Source: Enterobacter sp. Ag1 (GTDB taxonomy: Bacteria; Pseudomonadota; Gammaproteobacteria; Enterobacterales; Enterobacteriaceae). From it: 64,000 bases of DNA. Below, in pieces: positions 17,694 to 27,062 of this stretch. A program made the position numbers and the translations under genes. The notes beneath the pieces were generated by a model, which saw only the letters and a list, made by a program, of their open reading frames with translations, had not been told where the DNA came from and searched no databases. The stretch is taken from contig AKXM01000004.1 of NCBI GenBank assembly GCA_000277545.1, positions 333,082 through 397,081 of the forward strand, given 5' to 3'. How positions within the stretch are numbered: position 1 is the stretch's first letter; every line of letters begins with the position of its first letter.

Positions 17694-18071
17694 ATGGTTA
17701 AACCACTGTTTGCAGTTATTGTTGGCGGCTCGGCTGGGTGTGTTATTCGCTGGCTCCTTGCGTTACGTCTGAATGGCCTTTTCCCTCATTTGCCCCTCGG
17801 TACGCTGGCGGTCAACCTGTTGGCCGGGTTGATTATCGGTGGCGCAATGGCTTTCTTTCTGCGTCAGCCGCAGCTCGATCCCGGCTGGAAGTTGTTGATT
17901 ACCACCGGCCTGTGCGGCGGCATGAGTACTTTTTCAACGTTCTCTGTTGAGCTGTTTTCGCTGCTGCAGGGGGGGAATTATGCCTGGGCGATGGCGTCCG
18001 TTTTCGCTCACGTACTGGGTTCACTGTTAATGACCGCGGTCGGTTTCTTTGTCATAAATGCAGTGATGTAA
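17694..18071 (+). CDS. crcB: Fluoride ion exporter CrcB (Fluc)
   Basis: A 125-residue membrane protein with four hydrophobic helices. Fluc signatures are 'GGSAGCVIRWLLALR' (about 11-25), 'PLGTLAVNLLAG' (about 36-47, pore Asn) and 'TTGLCGGMSTFSTFSVE' (about 70-86, with the sodium-site and phenylalanine-box region). It works as a dual-topology homodimeric fluoride channel that lets F- leave the cytoplasm. A TTGAGGG site precedes the ATG by a normal distance. It is 54 bases after eno, last in the riboswitch-led set, and is followed by a terminator. Confidence 0.94.
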   Translation: MVKPLFAVIVGGSAGCVIRWLLALRLNGLFPHLPLGTLAVNLLAGLIIGGAMAFFLRQPQLDPGWKLLITTGLCGGMSTFSTFSVELFSLLQGGNYAWAMASVFAHVLGSLLMTAVGFFVINAVM

Positions 18072-18086
18072 TAGGGCTGTGCAACC

Positions 18087-18117
18087 GGCGGGCCTGAGTT
18101 TGGCTCGCCTTTTTTAT
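18087..18117 (+). terminator. Terminator after crcB
   Basis: GGCGGGCC (18087-18094) pairs with GGCTCGCC (18102-18109) using one G-U pair, followed by TTTTTTATT. It closes the fluoride operon 16 bases past the crcB stop. Confidence 0.82.
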
Positions 18118-18180
18118 TCTTAGAGAACAACAGCGAAAGGCGTTTTATAAGAGTATTAGCCCGAGTGCCAGGAATAGGGA

Positions 18181-18262
18181 GGCGGGGGAAGGATGACCGC
18201 ACAAGCGCGTTCTCACTGACGTGAGTCGAACCTTAATCGAAGCGTCTCGTCCTTCCCCAACG
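18181..18262 (-). repeat. rtT-like tRNA-Tyr-associated repeat
   Basis: GGCGGGGGAAGGAT (18181-18194) is identical to the 3' part of the tRNA-Tyr gene at 18317-18330, then diverges; TCGAACCTT...TCGAAG (about 18225-18242) and CGTCCTTCCCC (18249-18259) give a second, inverted piece, so the ends can pair. In E. coli the tyrT operon is followed by repeats that carry part of the tRNA 3' end and yield the rtT RNA. Position and content fit one such unit, downstream of both tRNA genes on the minus strand. Confidence 0.5.
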
Positions 18263-18312
18263 GGAATCTGGATGATTGTGCGAGTTCTGAAGTTGGGATT
18301 TATTCAGGAAGA

Positions 18313-18397
<85 letters not shown>

Positions 18398-18423
18398 AGG
18401 GGTTAATGCTTTGAATTTTGAGA

Positions 18424-18508
<85 letters not shown>

Positions 18509-18556
18509 ACGGGGTAATGCTTGTTACTGGCCTGCTTCGCTGTGGAAGCGGGGCGC

Positions 18557-18584
18557 ATCATATCAAATGAAGCGCCGCTGTAAA
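18557..18584 (-). promoter_or_regulatory. Stringently controlled tRNA-Tyr promoter
   Basis: On the minus strand TTTACA (-35) and TATGAT (-10) lie 16 bases apart, followed by a GCGCCCC discriminator, the hallmark of stable-RNA promoters shut down by ppGpp. It closely resembles the E. coli tyrT promoter. Confidence 0.88.
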
Positions 18585-18665
18585 GCATTCACTTGAGGAA
18601 AATGAATCGTTTGCCGTTTTTTTACGCTGAGCGCCGCAAAGCTAACCAATTCATTTTCTGAGTGA

Positions 18666-19508
18666 TTAGAGAATAATCGTACGGTTGCCGTAAACGAAGA
18701 CTCGCTGGGCCAGCACTTCGTAGAGCGCCCGGCTTAGCACATTTTTCTCTACGTCACGCCCGGCACGCATCATATCGTCGGCGGTGTAGGTGTGATCGAC
18801 GTGGATCACGTCCTGCATGATGATCGGGCCTTCGTCCAGATTATCATTAACATAATGCGCGGTGGCGCCGATAATCTTCACGCCGCGTTCGTAGGCCTGG
18901 TGGTAAGGGCGTGCGCCGATAAACGCCGGCAGGAACGAGTGGTGGATGTTGATTATCTGGTTCGGGAAGCGGGCGACAAACTCAGGCGTCAATACGCGCA
19001 TGTATTTGGCCAGCACGACGTAGTCTGGTTTATGTGCTTCGATAGCATCGGCCATTTGCATGTCGTGCTCTTCGCGCGTCATCCCTTCGTGGCTGACTAA
19101 CTGGAACGGAATGTCGAAACGCTCCACTAAGGTACGTAGGGTTTCGTGATTGCCGATGACGGCAGCGATTTCTACGTCCAGGCCGCCATAGGTGGATTTC
19201 ATCAGCAAATCGCCGAGGCAATGGGCTTCTTTGGTGACCAGAATAACAATGCGACGGCGGCCCGCAGGCGTCAATTCACGAATTGAGCCCTCCGGCAGCG
19301 CGCTGTCCAGGTCGGCCATCAGCGTGGTGTCGTTAAAAATGCCTTCAAGCTCGGTACGCATAAAGAAGCGGCCGGTACGATGATCGACAAATTCGTTGTT
19401 CTGAACAATATTGAGTTCGTGTTTGTAGCAAATGTTAGTGATTCGCGCGATGAGACCCTTCTGATCGGGGCAGATTGTGCGGAGAACTTTACGTTGTAAT
19501 GCCTGCAT
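18666..19508 (-). CDS. purU: Formyltetrahydrofolate deformylase PurU
   Basis: A 280-residue protein, exactly E. coli length. It has an N-terminal ACT domain ('RTICPDQKGLIARITNICY', about 8-26) that senses methionine and glycine, and a C-terminal formyltransferase-fold hydrolase with the catalytic set Asn, His, Asp in 'INIHHSFLPAF' (about 186-196) and 'YVNDNLDEGPII' (about 219-230). It releases formate from 10-formyl-THF, supplying formate to PurT and balancing one-carbon units. Conserved neighbour of the tyrTV genes. Confidence 0.97.
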   Translation of the reverse strand: MQALQRKVLRTICPDQKGLIARITNICYKHELNIVQNNEFVDHRTGRFFMRTELEGIFNDTTLMADLDSALPEGSIRELTPAGRRRIVILVTKEAHCLGDLLMKSTYGGLDVEIAAVIGNHETLRTLVERFDIPFQLVSHEGMTREEHDMQMADAIEAHKPDYVVLAKYMRVLTPEFVARFPNQIINIHHSFLPAFIGARPYHQAYERGVKIIGATAHYVNDNLDEGPIIMQDVIHVDHTYTADDMMRAGRDVEKNVLSRALYEVLAQRVFVYGNRTIIL

Positions 19509-19571
19509 GAAGAGATAAATCCTGTTGAACGGTGTTTGCGAAACAATAATGCTGTTATGCGGCGAAGGCTA

Positions 19572-20027
19572 TCATCCGCAGCATTTTTTATATTTTTTTC
19601 CAGAACCGCAAGGGCAGGGGTCATTACGACCGAACTGCGAGCGGAGGCCGTCGATATAGTACCATTGACCGCTTTCCCTGACGAAACGAGAGCGTTCGAG
19701 TATCGCGCTTTGCTTGCCGTTTTCCTGAAAACGGGCCACAAAGCTGACAAATCCTTCGTTGACATCTTTGCCTTCGGCTTCTTCATATATCGTCAGGCCG
19801 AGCCATTCCGTGTCGCCGAAGCCGCTGGATATTTCTGATTTTAACGACGGACGGCGGCAGCTCTCATGCCAGCTTGCAACAAGATAATCCGCATCCTGCT
19901 TCACAAAAGCGGTGTAACGAGAGCGCATAAGCTGTGACGGGCGTTGCGGATGCTGGGCCGCGCTTAGGTAAGGCTGGCAACATAAGCTATACTCCAAACC
20001 GCTGCCACAGGGACAAAGTTGCAACAT
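19572..20027 (-). CDS. ychJ: SEC-C motif protein YchJ
   Basis: A 151-residue protein with a SEC-C zinc motif at each end: '[14 protein letters not shown]' (about 3-16) and '[16 protein letters not shown]' (about 135-150), the same type found at the SecA C-terminus. An NTF2-like middle region ('[16 protein letters not shown]'-like) lies between. The start at 20027 is taken for its GGAGAT site and match to E. coli YchJ; an in-frame codon ten residues upstream has none. Molecular role unknown. Confidence 0.9.
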   Translation of the reverse strand: MLQLCPCGSGLEYSLCCQPYLSAAQHPQRPSQLMRSRYTAFVKQDADYLVASWHESCRRPSLKSEISSGFGDTEWLGLTIYEEAEGKDVNEGFVSFVARFQENGKQSAILERSRFVRESGQWYYIDGLRSQFGRNDPCPCGSGKKYKKCCG

Positions 20028-20140
20028 AATATCTCCAGGAAAAATAAACGACGCCAATAATACGACGGCAGCACTTATGTTAACTGAGCGGTGGCGTTGG
20101 CGTCACGGAGTGATTACCGGGGAAGATTGACCGAGGCGTG

Positions 20141-21049
20141 ATGAGACAGGTAAAGATCGGCCTGGCATTAGGGTCGGGTGCGGCCAAAGGATGGGCGCAC
20201 ATTGGCGTTATCAATGCGTTAAAAAAAGCAGGGATTCAGATTGATATCGTGGCAGGGTGTTCCGTCGGCGCGCTGGTCGGTGCCGCCTATGCCAGCCAGC
20301 GGTTGCCGGTGATGGAGCGATGGGTGCGATCATTCAGCTACTGGGATGTCCTGCGTCTGATGGATCTTTCCTGGCGTCGCGGCGGGCTGCTCCGCGGTGA
20401 ACGCGTGTTTAACAATATTCGCAAAATCATTCCAGAAACCGCTATTGAGGGCTGTGGCATGAGATTTGGTGCCGTGGCCACCAACCTGAGTACCGGGCGA
20501 GAGCTGTGGTTTACCGACGGCGACCTCCATCAGGCTATTCGCGCTTCCTGCAGCATGCCGGGGCTGCTGTCTCCCGTTGCACACAACGGCTACTGGCTGG
20601 TGGATGGCGCAATTGTCAATCCGGTGCCGATCTCGCTCACTCGTGCGCTGGGGGCGGATATCGTCATTGCGGTCGACTTGCAGCACGATGCGCACCTGAT
20701 GCAGCAGGATCTGCTGTCGGTGAATATGACGCCTGCCGGGGAGGAGAATCTGGCGCAGCCTGCGTCCTGGCGCAGTCGTTTACGGGAGCGTTTGGGAAAA
20801 ATGACCCACCGCCGGGCCACTGTTACGCCGACGGCGATGGAAATTATGACGACCTCGATTCAGGTGCTGGAAAACCGCCTCAAGCGTAACCGCATGGCGG
20901 GCGATCCTCCCGATATTCTTCTGCAGCCCTTTTGCCCGCAAATTTCCACCCTCGACTTTCATCGTGCGTCCGAAGCTATCGCGGCAGGCTACCTTGCGGT
21001 TGAGAAAAAAATGGATGAGCTACTGCCGCTGGTTCGTACTCATGATTAA
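20141..21049 (+). CDS. rssA: Patatin-like phospholipase family protein RssA
   Basis: A 302-residue patatin-fold serine hydrolase. Seen are the oxyanion loop 'LGSGAAKGWAHIG' (about 10-22), nucleophile elbow 'AGCSVGALVG' (Ser about 43) and catalytic Asp in 'LVDGAIVNP' (about 152). The ATG at 20141 matches E. coli RssA better than the GTG one codon earlier. It is upstream of rssB, 81 bases apart; in E. coli both can be co-transcribed. Substrate is not established. Confidence 0.94.
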   Translation: MRQVKIGLALGSGAAKGWAHIGVINALKKAGIQIDIVAGCSVGALVGAAYASQRLPVMERWVRSFSYWDVLRLMDLSWRRGGLLRGERVFNNIRKIIPETAIEGCGMRFGAVATNLSTGRELWFTDGDLHQAIRASCSMPGLLSPVAHNGYWLVDGAIVNPVPISLTRALGADIVIAVDLQHDAHLMQQDLLSVNMTPAGEENLAQPASWRSRLRERLGKMTHRRATVTPTAMEIMTTSIQVLENRLKRNRMAGDPPDILLQPFCPQISTLDFHRASEAIAAGYLAVEKKMDELLPLVRTHD

Positions 21050-21130
21050 GTTAATACTTAACCCGTTTCTGACAGGCGCTCGTTGCGATACCGTGCCACT
21101 ATTGAAATATTGCCAGGCAGAGGAAAGCGC

Positions 21131-22144
21131 ATGAGTTACCCGCTGGAAGGAAAGCAGATCCTCATTGTTGAAGACGAGCCCGTTTTCCGCTCTCTGCTGG
21201 ACAGCTATTTGACGTCGCTTGGCGCGGGCACGCTGCTTGCCTGGGACGGCATGGATGCGCTTGAGAAGCTGGGGCAATTTACGCCGGATCTGCTGATTTG
21301 TGACCTGGCGATGCCACGAATGAATGGTCTTGAACTGGTGGAGCATATCCGTAACGAAGGTAATCAAACGCCCATTTTAGTTATTTCAGCGACGGAAAAT
21401 ATGTCTGACATAGCCCAGGCTTTACGGCTCGGTGTGCAGGATGTGTTGCTGAAACCCATTAAAGATCTTAATCGATTAAAAGAGACCGTATTGTCCTGTA
21501 TCTACCCCACAATGTTTAATTCCCGGGTAGAAGAGGAGGAGCGGCTGTTTCAGGATTGGGATGCGCTGGCACGGGATCCTCAGGCTGCATCCAAGCTGCT
21601 GCAAGAACTGCAGCCGCCGGTCCAGCAGGTTATGTCGCGCTGCCGAATAAATTATCGCCAGTTAATTGCCGTCGATCAGCCTGGTCTGGTGCTCGATATT
21701 GCGCCACTTTCAGATAATGATCTGGCTTTTTATTGTTTAGACGTTACCCGTGCTGGCGATAACGGTGTATTAGCCGCGCTGTTGCTCAGAGCGTTATTCA
21801 ACGGATTATTACAGGAACAACTTTCGCATCAGGGCCAGCGTTTACCTGAACTGGGTAATTTACTAAAACAGGTCAATCAACTATTGCGTCAGGCAAACCT
21901 GAACGGACAATTTCCGCTCATTGTGGGTTATTATCACAGCGGATTAAAAAACCTCATTCTGGTCTCCGCCGGGCTTAATGCCACATTAAATACCGGCGAG
22001 CACCAAATCCAGGTCAGCAACGGCGTGCCGTTGGGGACGCTGGGCAATGCCTACCTCAATCAAATCAGCCAGCGGTGCGAAGCCTGGCAATGCCAGGTGT
22101 GGGGCTCCGGTGGGCGTTTACGGCTGATGTTGTCTGCAGAATAA
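21131..22144 (+). CDS. rssB: Sigma-S turnover adaptor / response regulator RssB
   Basis: 337 residues, the same as E. coli RssB. An N-terminal receiver domain (9-125) has the acidic pair in 'LIVEDEPVFRS', phospho-Asp in 'LLICDLAMPRMNG' (about 58) and Lys in 'VLLKPIKDLNR'; a degenerate PP2C-like C-terminal domain follows ('DLAFYCLDVTRAGDNGVLAALLLRAL'). It delivers RpoS to ClpXP and is countered by anti-adaptors. The start at 21131 follows AGAGGAAAGCGC; an upstream in-frame codon at 21083 is not used. Confidence 0.97.
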   Translation: MSYPLEGKQILIVEDEPVFRSLLDSYLTSLGAGTLLAWDGMDALEKLGQFTPDLLICDLAMPRMNGLELVEHIRNEGNQTPILVISATENMSDIAQALRLGVQDVLLKPIKDLNRLKETVLSCIYPTMFNSRVEEEERLFQDWDALARDPQAASKLLQELQPPVQQVMSRCRINYRQLIAVDQPGLVLDIAPLSDNDLAFYCLDVTRAGDNGVLAALLLRALFNGLLQEQLSHQGQRLPELGNLLKQVNQLLRQANLNGQFPLIVGYYHSGLKNLILVSAGLNATLNTGEHQIQVSNGVPLGTLGNAYLNQISQRCEAWQCQVWGSGGRLRLMLSAE

Positions 22145-22235
22145 ACAACGGAACAACTGATTACATTTAGCTTTTTTCCTGGAACTCGGGCGGTGGTAAT
22201 ATCGCGACCAACCTAATCGTATTTGTCTTAAATTA

Positions 22236-22275
22236 GCCGCTGCCGGAGTAAACGGGGGGCGGTTTTCGTTTTTAA
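22236..22275 (+). terminator. Probable terminator between rssB and galU
   Basis: AGCCGC (about 22235-22240) and CCG can pair with CGG and GCGGTT (22253-22264) around a GAGTAAA loop, followed by TTTTCGTTTTT. The stem is imperfect, so confidence is moderate. Confidence 0.5.
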
Positions 22276-22346
22276 GCTGATATACTCAACCGCGTTTTTA
22301 AATTGACGACAAGTGTGAAACTTGAACAGTCCTGGAGGTTTTTTCA

Positions 22347-23255
22347 ATGGCTGCCATTAATTCTAAAGTAAGAAAAGCTGTTATCCCGGTTGCGGGGTTG
22401 GGAACGCGTATGTTGCCGGCAACAAAGGCAATTCCAAAAGAGATGCTGCCGCTGGTTGATAAACCGCTGATTCAGTATGTCGTTAATGAGTGTATCGCTG
22501 CCGGTATTACCGAGATTGTGCTGGTTACCCACTCTTCTAAAAATTCCATCGAGAACCACTTCGACACCAGTTTTGAACTGGAAGCCATGCTTGAGAAGCG
22601 CGTTAAGCGTCAGCTTCTGGAAGAAGTGCAGTCTATTTGCCCGCCGCACGTCACCATTATGCAGGTGCGTCAGGGGCTGGCGAAAGGGCTGGGCCACGCC
22701 GTGATGTGCGCGCATCCTGTCGTCGGTGATGAGCCGGTTGCGGTGATCCTGCCGGACGTGATTCTGGATGAGTTCGAATCCGACCTTTCTCAGGACAACT
22801 TGGCCGAAATGATCCGCCGCTTTGACGAAACCGGACACAGCCAAATCATGGTTGAACCTGTTGCGGATGTAACCGCTTATGGCGTGGTTGACTGCAAAGG
22901 CGCTGCGCTTTCTGCGGGCGACAGCGTGCCAATGGTCGGGATTGTTGAGAAACCTAAAGCTGACGTTGCGCCATCCAATCTGGCCGTTGTCGGACGCTAT
23001 GTGCTGAGCGCGGATATCTGGCCGCTGCTGGCGAAAACCCCTCCAGGTGCCGGGGATGAAATTCAGCTCACCGATTCTATCGCCATGCTGATGGAAAAAG
23101 AGACCGTTGAAGCCTACCACATGAAAGGCGTGAGCCACGACTGCGGCAACAAGCTGGGCTATATGCAGGCGTTTGTTGAGTACGGTATTCGTCATAACAC
23201 GCTGGGTGCAGACTTTAAAACCTGGCTTGAAGCCACCGTTGGCGCGAAGAAATAA
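22347..23255 (+). CDS. galU: UTP-glucose-1-phosphate uridylyltransferase GalU
   Basis: A 302-residue nucleotidyltransferase. The nucleotide-binding signature '[22 protein letters not shown]' region is at residues 13-34, the metal-binding Asp in 'ILPDVILDE' near 137, and 'GVVDCKG', '[11 protein letters not shown]' and '[11 protein letters not shown]' follow as in E. coli GalU. It makes UDP-glucose for LPS, capsule, trehalose and galactose use. A CTGGAGG site precedes the ATG. Only 24 bases separate it from ugd, so both steps to UDP-glucuronate probably share a transcript here. Confidence 0.97.
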   Translation: MAAINSKVRKAVIPVAGLGTRMLPATKAIPKEMLPLVDKPLIQYVVNECIAAGITEIVLVTHSSKNSIENHFDTSFELEAMLEKRVKRQLLEEVQSICPPHVTIMQVRQGLAKGLGHAVMCAHPVVGDEPVAVILPDVILDEFESDLSQDNLAEMIRRFDETGHSQIMVEPVADVTAYGVVDCKGAALSAGDSVPMVGIVEKPKADVAPSNLAVVGRYVLSADIWPLLAKTPPGAGDEIQLTDSIAMLMEKETVEAYHMKGVSHDCGNKLGYMQAFVEYGIRHNTLGADFKTWLEATVGAKK

Positions 23256-23279
23256 GTTAATTCAACGCAGGATGGTAAG

Positions 23280-24620
23280 ATGAAAGTTACCGTATTTGGT
23301 ATTGGCTACGTTGGTTTAGTCCAGGCCGCTGTGCTCGCTGATGTTGGGCATGACGTCATGTGCATCGACGTAGACGCAAAGAAAGTGGAAAACCTGAAAA
23401 AAGGTGAAATCCCTATCTTTGAGCCAGGCCTTGCGCCGTTGGTGAAGAAAAATTATGAAGAAGGGCGCCTGCAGTTCAGCACCAATGCTGAAGAGGGCGT
23501 CAACCATGGCGAAATGCACTATATCGCCGTGGGGACTCCGCCGGATGAAGACGGTTCCGCTGACCTGAAATACGTGACTTCCGTTGCGCGTACCATTGCG
23601 CAGTACATGGATTCACATAAAGTCGTCATCGACAAGTCAACGGTACCCGTTGGCACGGCAGATAAAGTCCGTGCGGTGATGGAAGAAACCCTGAAATCTC
23701 GCGGTCTGGAGATTAACTTTGATGTGGTTTCTAACCCCGAGTTCCTGAAAGAAGGTGCCGCGGTTACCGACTGCATGCGCCCTGAGCGTATCGTCATCGG
23801 GACGGATAACGAAGAGGTTATTGACCTGCTTCGTGAGCTGTACGAGCCGTTCAACCGTAATCACGATCGCATGATTCTGATGGATATCCGCAGCGCCGAG
23901 CTGACTAAATACGCCGCTAACTGCATGCTGGCGACCAAAATCAGCTTCATGAACGAGATTGCTAACCTGGCCGAACGTCTCGGGGCTGACATCGAGAAAG
24001 TGCGAATGGGTATCGGGTCTGATTCCCGGATTGGCTACAGTTTCATCTATCCAGGCTGCGGCTACGGTGGCTCCTGCTTCCCGAAAGATGTTCAGGCGCT
24101 GATTCGCACCGCAGAGCAGATTGGCTACACGCCAAAAATTCTGCAGGCGGTCGAAGAGGTTAACTATGCTCAGAAGCAAAAACTGCCTGAATTCGTGACC
24201 CGCCACTTTGGCCAGGATCTGAAAGGCAAAACCTTTGCGCTTTGGGGACTGTCTTTCAAGCCTAATACAGACGATATGCGTGAAGCCTCCAGTCGGGTGC
24301 TGATTGAGGCACTGTGGAAACGAGGCGCAGAGATTCAGGCTTTCGATCCAGAAGCCATGGATGAAACTCAGCGTATTTACGGCCACCGCAGTGATTTAAG
24401 GCTGATGGGAACCAAAGAAGCGGCCCTGCAGGGCGCTGATGCGCTTGTGGTTTGTACCGAGTGGCAGAGCTTTAAGGCTCCGGATTTCGATCTGATGAAG
24501 AAATCCCTGAAGCAGCCGGTCATCTTCGATGGTCGTAATCTGTATGATCCAGAAAGACTGAATAAGCGTGGTTTTGTTTATTACGCAATCGGCCGCGGTG
24601 CTTCCATTAATATTGTTTAA
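23280..24620 (+). CDS. ugd: UDP-glucose 6-dehydrogenase
   Basis: A 446-residue enzyme oxidising UDP-glucose to UDP-glucuronate with two NAD+. The N-terminal Rossmann motif is '[12 protein letters not shown]' (about 4-15), the catalytic cysteine is in '[12 protein letters not shown]' (about 260-271), and the C-terminal UDP-binding domain has '[18 protein letters not shown]' (about 321-338). It is the longer class (about 440-450) rather than the 388-residue E. coli Ugd that sits by the O-antigen cluster. Product use includes capsule, colanic acid or aminoarabinose on lipid A. Placed between galU and hns, unlike E. coli. Confidence 0.95.
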   Translation: MKVTVFGIGYVGLVQAAVLADVGHDVMCIDVDAKKVENLKKGEIPIFEPGLAPLVKKNYEEGRLQFSTNAEEGVNHGEMHYIAVGTPPDEDGSADLKYVTSVARTIAQYMDSHKVVIDKSTVPVGTADKVRAVMEETLKSRGLEINFDVVSNPEFLKEGAAVTDCMRPERIVIGTDNEEVIDLLRELYEPFNRNHDRMILMDIRSAELTKYAANCMLATKISFMNEIANLAERLGADIEKVRMGIGSDSRIGYSFIYPGCGYGGSCFPKDVQALIRTAEQIGYTPKILQAVEEVNYAQKQKLPEFVTRHFGQDLKGKTFALWGLSFKPNTDDMREASSRVLIEALWKRGAEIQAFDPEAMDETQRIYGHRSDLRLMGTKEAALQGADALVVCTEWQSFKAPDFDLMKKSLKQPVIFDGRNLYDPERLNKRGFVYYAIGRGASINIV

Positions 24621-24646
24621 ATAACGCCCGTCTGTTGTTATTTATC

Positions 24647-24693
24647 GTGACCGGCACGACAGCGCACCAGAGAGCCTGTACGCTGCCGGTCAC
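24647..24693 (+). repeat. Inverted repeat after ugd
   Basis: GTGACCGGCA (24647-24656) and TGCCGGTCAC (24684-24693) form a perfect 10-base stem, with CAGCG/CGCTG able to extend it. No clear T-run follows, so it may be an RNA-stabilising or weak termination hairpin at the 3' end of galU-ugd. Confidence 0.5.
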
Positions 24694-25327
24694 GTTCTCC
24701 TTCTTCGCACCACCCTAAGATTTTAAATCCCCGCTATTAGGCTCCTACAGGGCTTTTCAGCCGTGTTCCTGCAATATTCTGCCGTGCTCGACGGACAAAA
24801 CCTTTATAGGGGTTAAGGTAAAGGGTTGTGTTCGTTATTTGAACATTAGGGTGCATCTGAAGCAGAAAGATAAGCGAGCGACTAAACGCTGATAACAATG
24901 GGCCGTGTAAATATGAGCGATAAAAGTGGCAGTAATATACTTCACGGCGCGTATGTGGGGCGAACCAGTCTCGGCGTCAGCGAGATAAATGCAACGTATG
25001 GGATACTCAATAATCTCTCGGCATGAGATCTTCAGGCAGGATTCCCCACTTTGTTCAGGCAAGGATTCAACTCTATGTAGTAACGCCACATTTTTAGTTG
25101 ATAACGCTTATGGAGTATATCAACCGAGAAATGGATTACCTTAACGCCAGATAAATCTGCGTCAGGCTTAACCTGATGATTAGCGGGAGAAATTAACTGT
25201 ACTAAAGGACAGGTATTGTATCTAAAGATATTAAATACGATTCATTAATAAAGAAACGTAAGCTGTTATAGGATTGTTTTACTAAAGTGGTTCATGCCGG
25301 GGGCATTAAAATGAAGTGCGTCACAAA
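24694..25327. other. Non-coding stretch between ugd and hns
   Basis: About 630 bases with no supported gene. Frames are short and lack ribosome sites. The right half (from about 25100) is AT-rich, as expected near H-NS. I looked for a JUMPstart/ops element and did not find one. I see no RNA family I can name. Confidence 0.5.
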
Positions 25328-25352
25328 TAAAAAATCCCGCCGGAGCGGGATC
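25328..25352 (-). terminator. Terminator of hns
   Basis: On the minus strand TCCCGC-TCCG-GCGGGA followed by TTTTTTATT, 23 bases past the hns stop. Confidence 0.85.
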
Positions 25353-25374
25353 TTAATAAGCAGCACTGAGGGGA

Positions 25375-25782
25375 TTACAGCAGGAAGTCTTCCAGTTTCT
25401 TACCTTGCTCATCCATTGCTTTCTTGATAACTGCTGGCGTACGGCCCTGGCCAGTCCAGGTTTTAGTTTCGCCGTTTTCGTCGATGTACTGGTATTTAGC
25501 AGGACGCGCAGCGCGCTTCGCTTTACCTGCAGATTTAACAGCAGCAATGCTGTTCAGCAGTTCGTTAGGGTCGATGCCGTCAGCAATCAGCATTTCACGG
25601 TATTGCTGCAGTTTACGAGTGCGCTCTTCAACTTCAGCCGCCGCCGCGTTTTCTTCTTCACGACGTTCGTTAACGACAACTTCTAATTTCTCCAGCATCT
25701 CTTCCAGAGTTTCCAGGGTGCATTCTCTTGCCTGGGCACGAAGAGTACGGATGTTGTTCAGAATTTTAAGTGCTTCGCTCAT
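25375..25782 (-). CDS. hns: Histone-like nucleoid structuring protein H-NS
   Basis: A 135-residue protein, two shorter than E. coli H-NS. The N-terminal oligomerisation domain ('[20 protein letters not shown]', coiled coil to about 65) is followed by a linker and the C-terminal DNA-binding domain with the AT-hook-like core '[12 protein letters not shown]' (about 108-119). It coats AT-rich, often acquired, DNA and silences it; the AT-rich CDI remnants at 51.6-54.9 kb are natural targets. The tail ends 'LEDFLL' in place of E. coli 'LDDFLIKQ'. Confidence 0.97.
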   Translation of the reverse strand: MSEALKILNNIRTLRAQARECTLETLEEMLEKLEVVVNERREEENAAAAEVEERTRKLQQYREMLIADGIDPNELLNSIAAVKSAGKAKRAARPAKYQYIDENGETKTWTGQGRTPAVIKKAMDEQGKKLEDFLL

Positions 25783-26336
25783 TGTAGTAATCTCAAACTT
25801 ATTATTGGGGGGTGACGTTTGAGCTAATAATAGAGCGTTATATTAGGTTCTGCAATAGCCGTGAATGTAAGTAATTCAAAATTTGCTGATATATAAGTGG
25901 CAGTTTAAATACTGTTAACTTAATTCCTGGCCGCTAAACCACGTGAAATGGCACTTCAAGACTCAATTTTTAGACAACAACCCTGCCATCAAAAGGGTTT
26001 GTCATGATGAGGGAAAGATAAAAATTTCGCATTAATCATCAAATATCAAGCGCGGGTATTTAGGCATAGGATGGATAGCGGTCGTTTACAATTTATAATA
26101 ATTGAGCAGGTGAAGCATTTCATTAGAGGCGATATCCCGTCTGGATCGGCGATCCGTCATAGCCGTTTCATGTATCCGGCATACCGCTATTACTCAATGT
26201 ATAAGCGTGATTTATTAATATATCGGATACAATTAACCTTGATGTTTAGCGAGGTAATCCGCCATCCACCGCACGTTACAGTGTGGTACAATCCGCCGAA
26301 ACATAATTTACACTTTTGATTCAGGCAACGGGTGCA
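25783..26336. other. hns-tdk divergent intergenic region
   Basis: About 550 AT-rich bases with no supported gene. It must hold the divergent promoters of hns and tdk; I do not assign exact -35/-10 boxes. Short frames here (for example 26071-26319) lack ribosome sites and recognisable products. Confidence 0.5.
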
Positions 26337-26942
26337 ATGGCTCAACTCTATTTTTACTACTCAGCAATGAATGCGGGAAAATCGACGGCGCTACTTCAGT
26401 CATCCTGGAATTACCAGGAAAGAGGGATGCGTACGCTGGTCTACACCGCCGAAATTGATAATCGCTTTGGTGTGGGTAAGGTCAGTTCGCGTATTGGTCT
26501 GTCTTCCCCGGCCCGGCTTTATAATCCGACAACGGACCTGCTGGCCGACATCCGCGCCGAACAGAAATCTGCCCCGATACACTGCGTTCTGGTGGACGAG
26601 AGCCAATTTTTATCTAAAGAGCAGGTTTATGCTTTATCTGATGTTGTCGATGAGCTGGATATTCCTGTTTTATGCTACGGGCTGCGAACGGATTTTCGCG
26701 GGGAGTTATTCAGCGGAAGTCAGTACCTGTTGGCGCTGTCAGACAAATTGGTTGAGCTGAAAACGATTTGTTTCTGTGGCCGTAAAGCCAGTATGGTACT
26801 GCGTCTCGATCAGGAAGGTCGGCCTTATAATGAGGGTGAACAGGTGGTGATAGGCGGGAATGAGCGCTATGTTTCGGTCTGCCGTAAGCATTACAAAGAA
26901 GCCTTGCTTAAAGGCTCTCTACAGGCCATTCAGGGCAACTGA
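26337..26942 (+). CDS. tdk: Thymidine kinase
   Basis: A 201-residue type II thymidine kinase. The P-loop is '[14 protein letters not shown]' (about 9-22), the Walker B-like '[11 protein letters not shown]' holds the catalytic Glu region (about 83-93), and zinc cysteines lie in '[10 protein letters not shown]' (about 143-152) with the later Cys in 'VSVCRKHY'. It phosphorylates thymidine in salvage. The start at 26337 matches E. coli Tdk; a TTG 21 bases earlier is not needed. Confidence 0.95.
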   Translation: MAQLYFYYSAMNAGKSTALLQSSWNYQERGMRTLVYTAEIDNRFGVGKVSSRIGLSSPARLYNPTTDLLADIRAEQKSAPIHCVLVDESQFLSKEQVYALSDVVDELDIPVLCYGLRTDFRGELFSGSQYLLALSDKLVELKTICFCGRKASMVLRLDQEGRPYNEGEQVVIGGNERYVSVCRKHYKEALLKGSLQAIQGN

Positions 26943-27016
26943 TTCACCGACCATAACTTCCTGTAACGTTTCTACATTAAACATGCTGTGCAGGCCTGAG
27001 TGACGTATTCAGACAT

Positions 27017-27044
27017 AAAAAAACCCGCCAAAAGGCGGGTTTTG
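27017..27044. terminator. Bidirectional terminator between tdk and adhE
   Basis: AAAACCCGCC-AAAA-GGCGGGTTTT, with A-run and T-run on the two sides, lies between the convergent tdk and adhE stops and can serve both. Confidence 0.88.
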
Positions 27045-27062
27045 CATTTTAAGGGCTACCGA

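Noticed and set aside
24620..25330. JUMPstart/ops element or start of a capsule cluster after ugd
   Set aside because: No GGCGGTAG-type ops sequence and no glycosyltransferase genes; hns follows directly.
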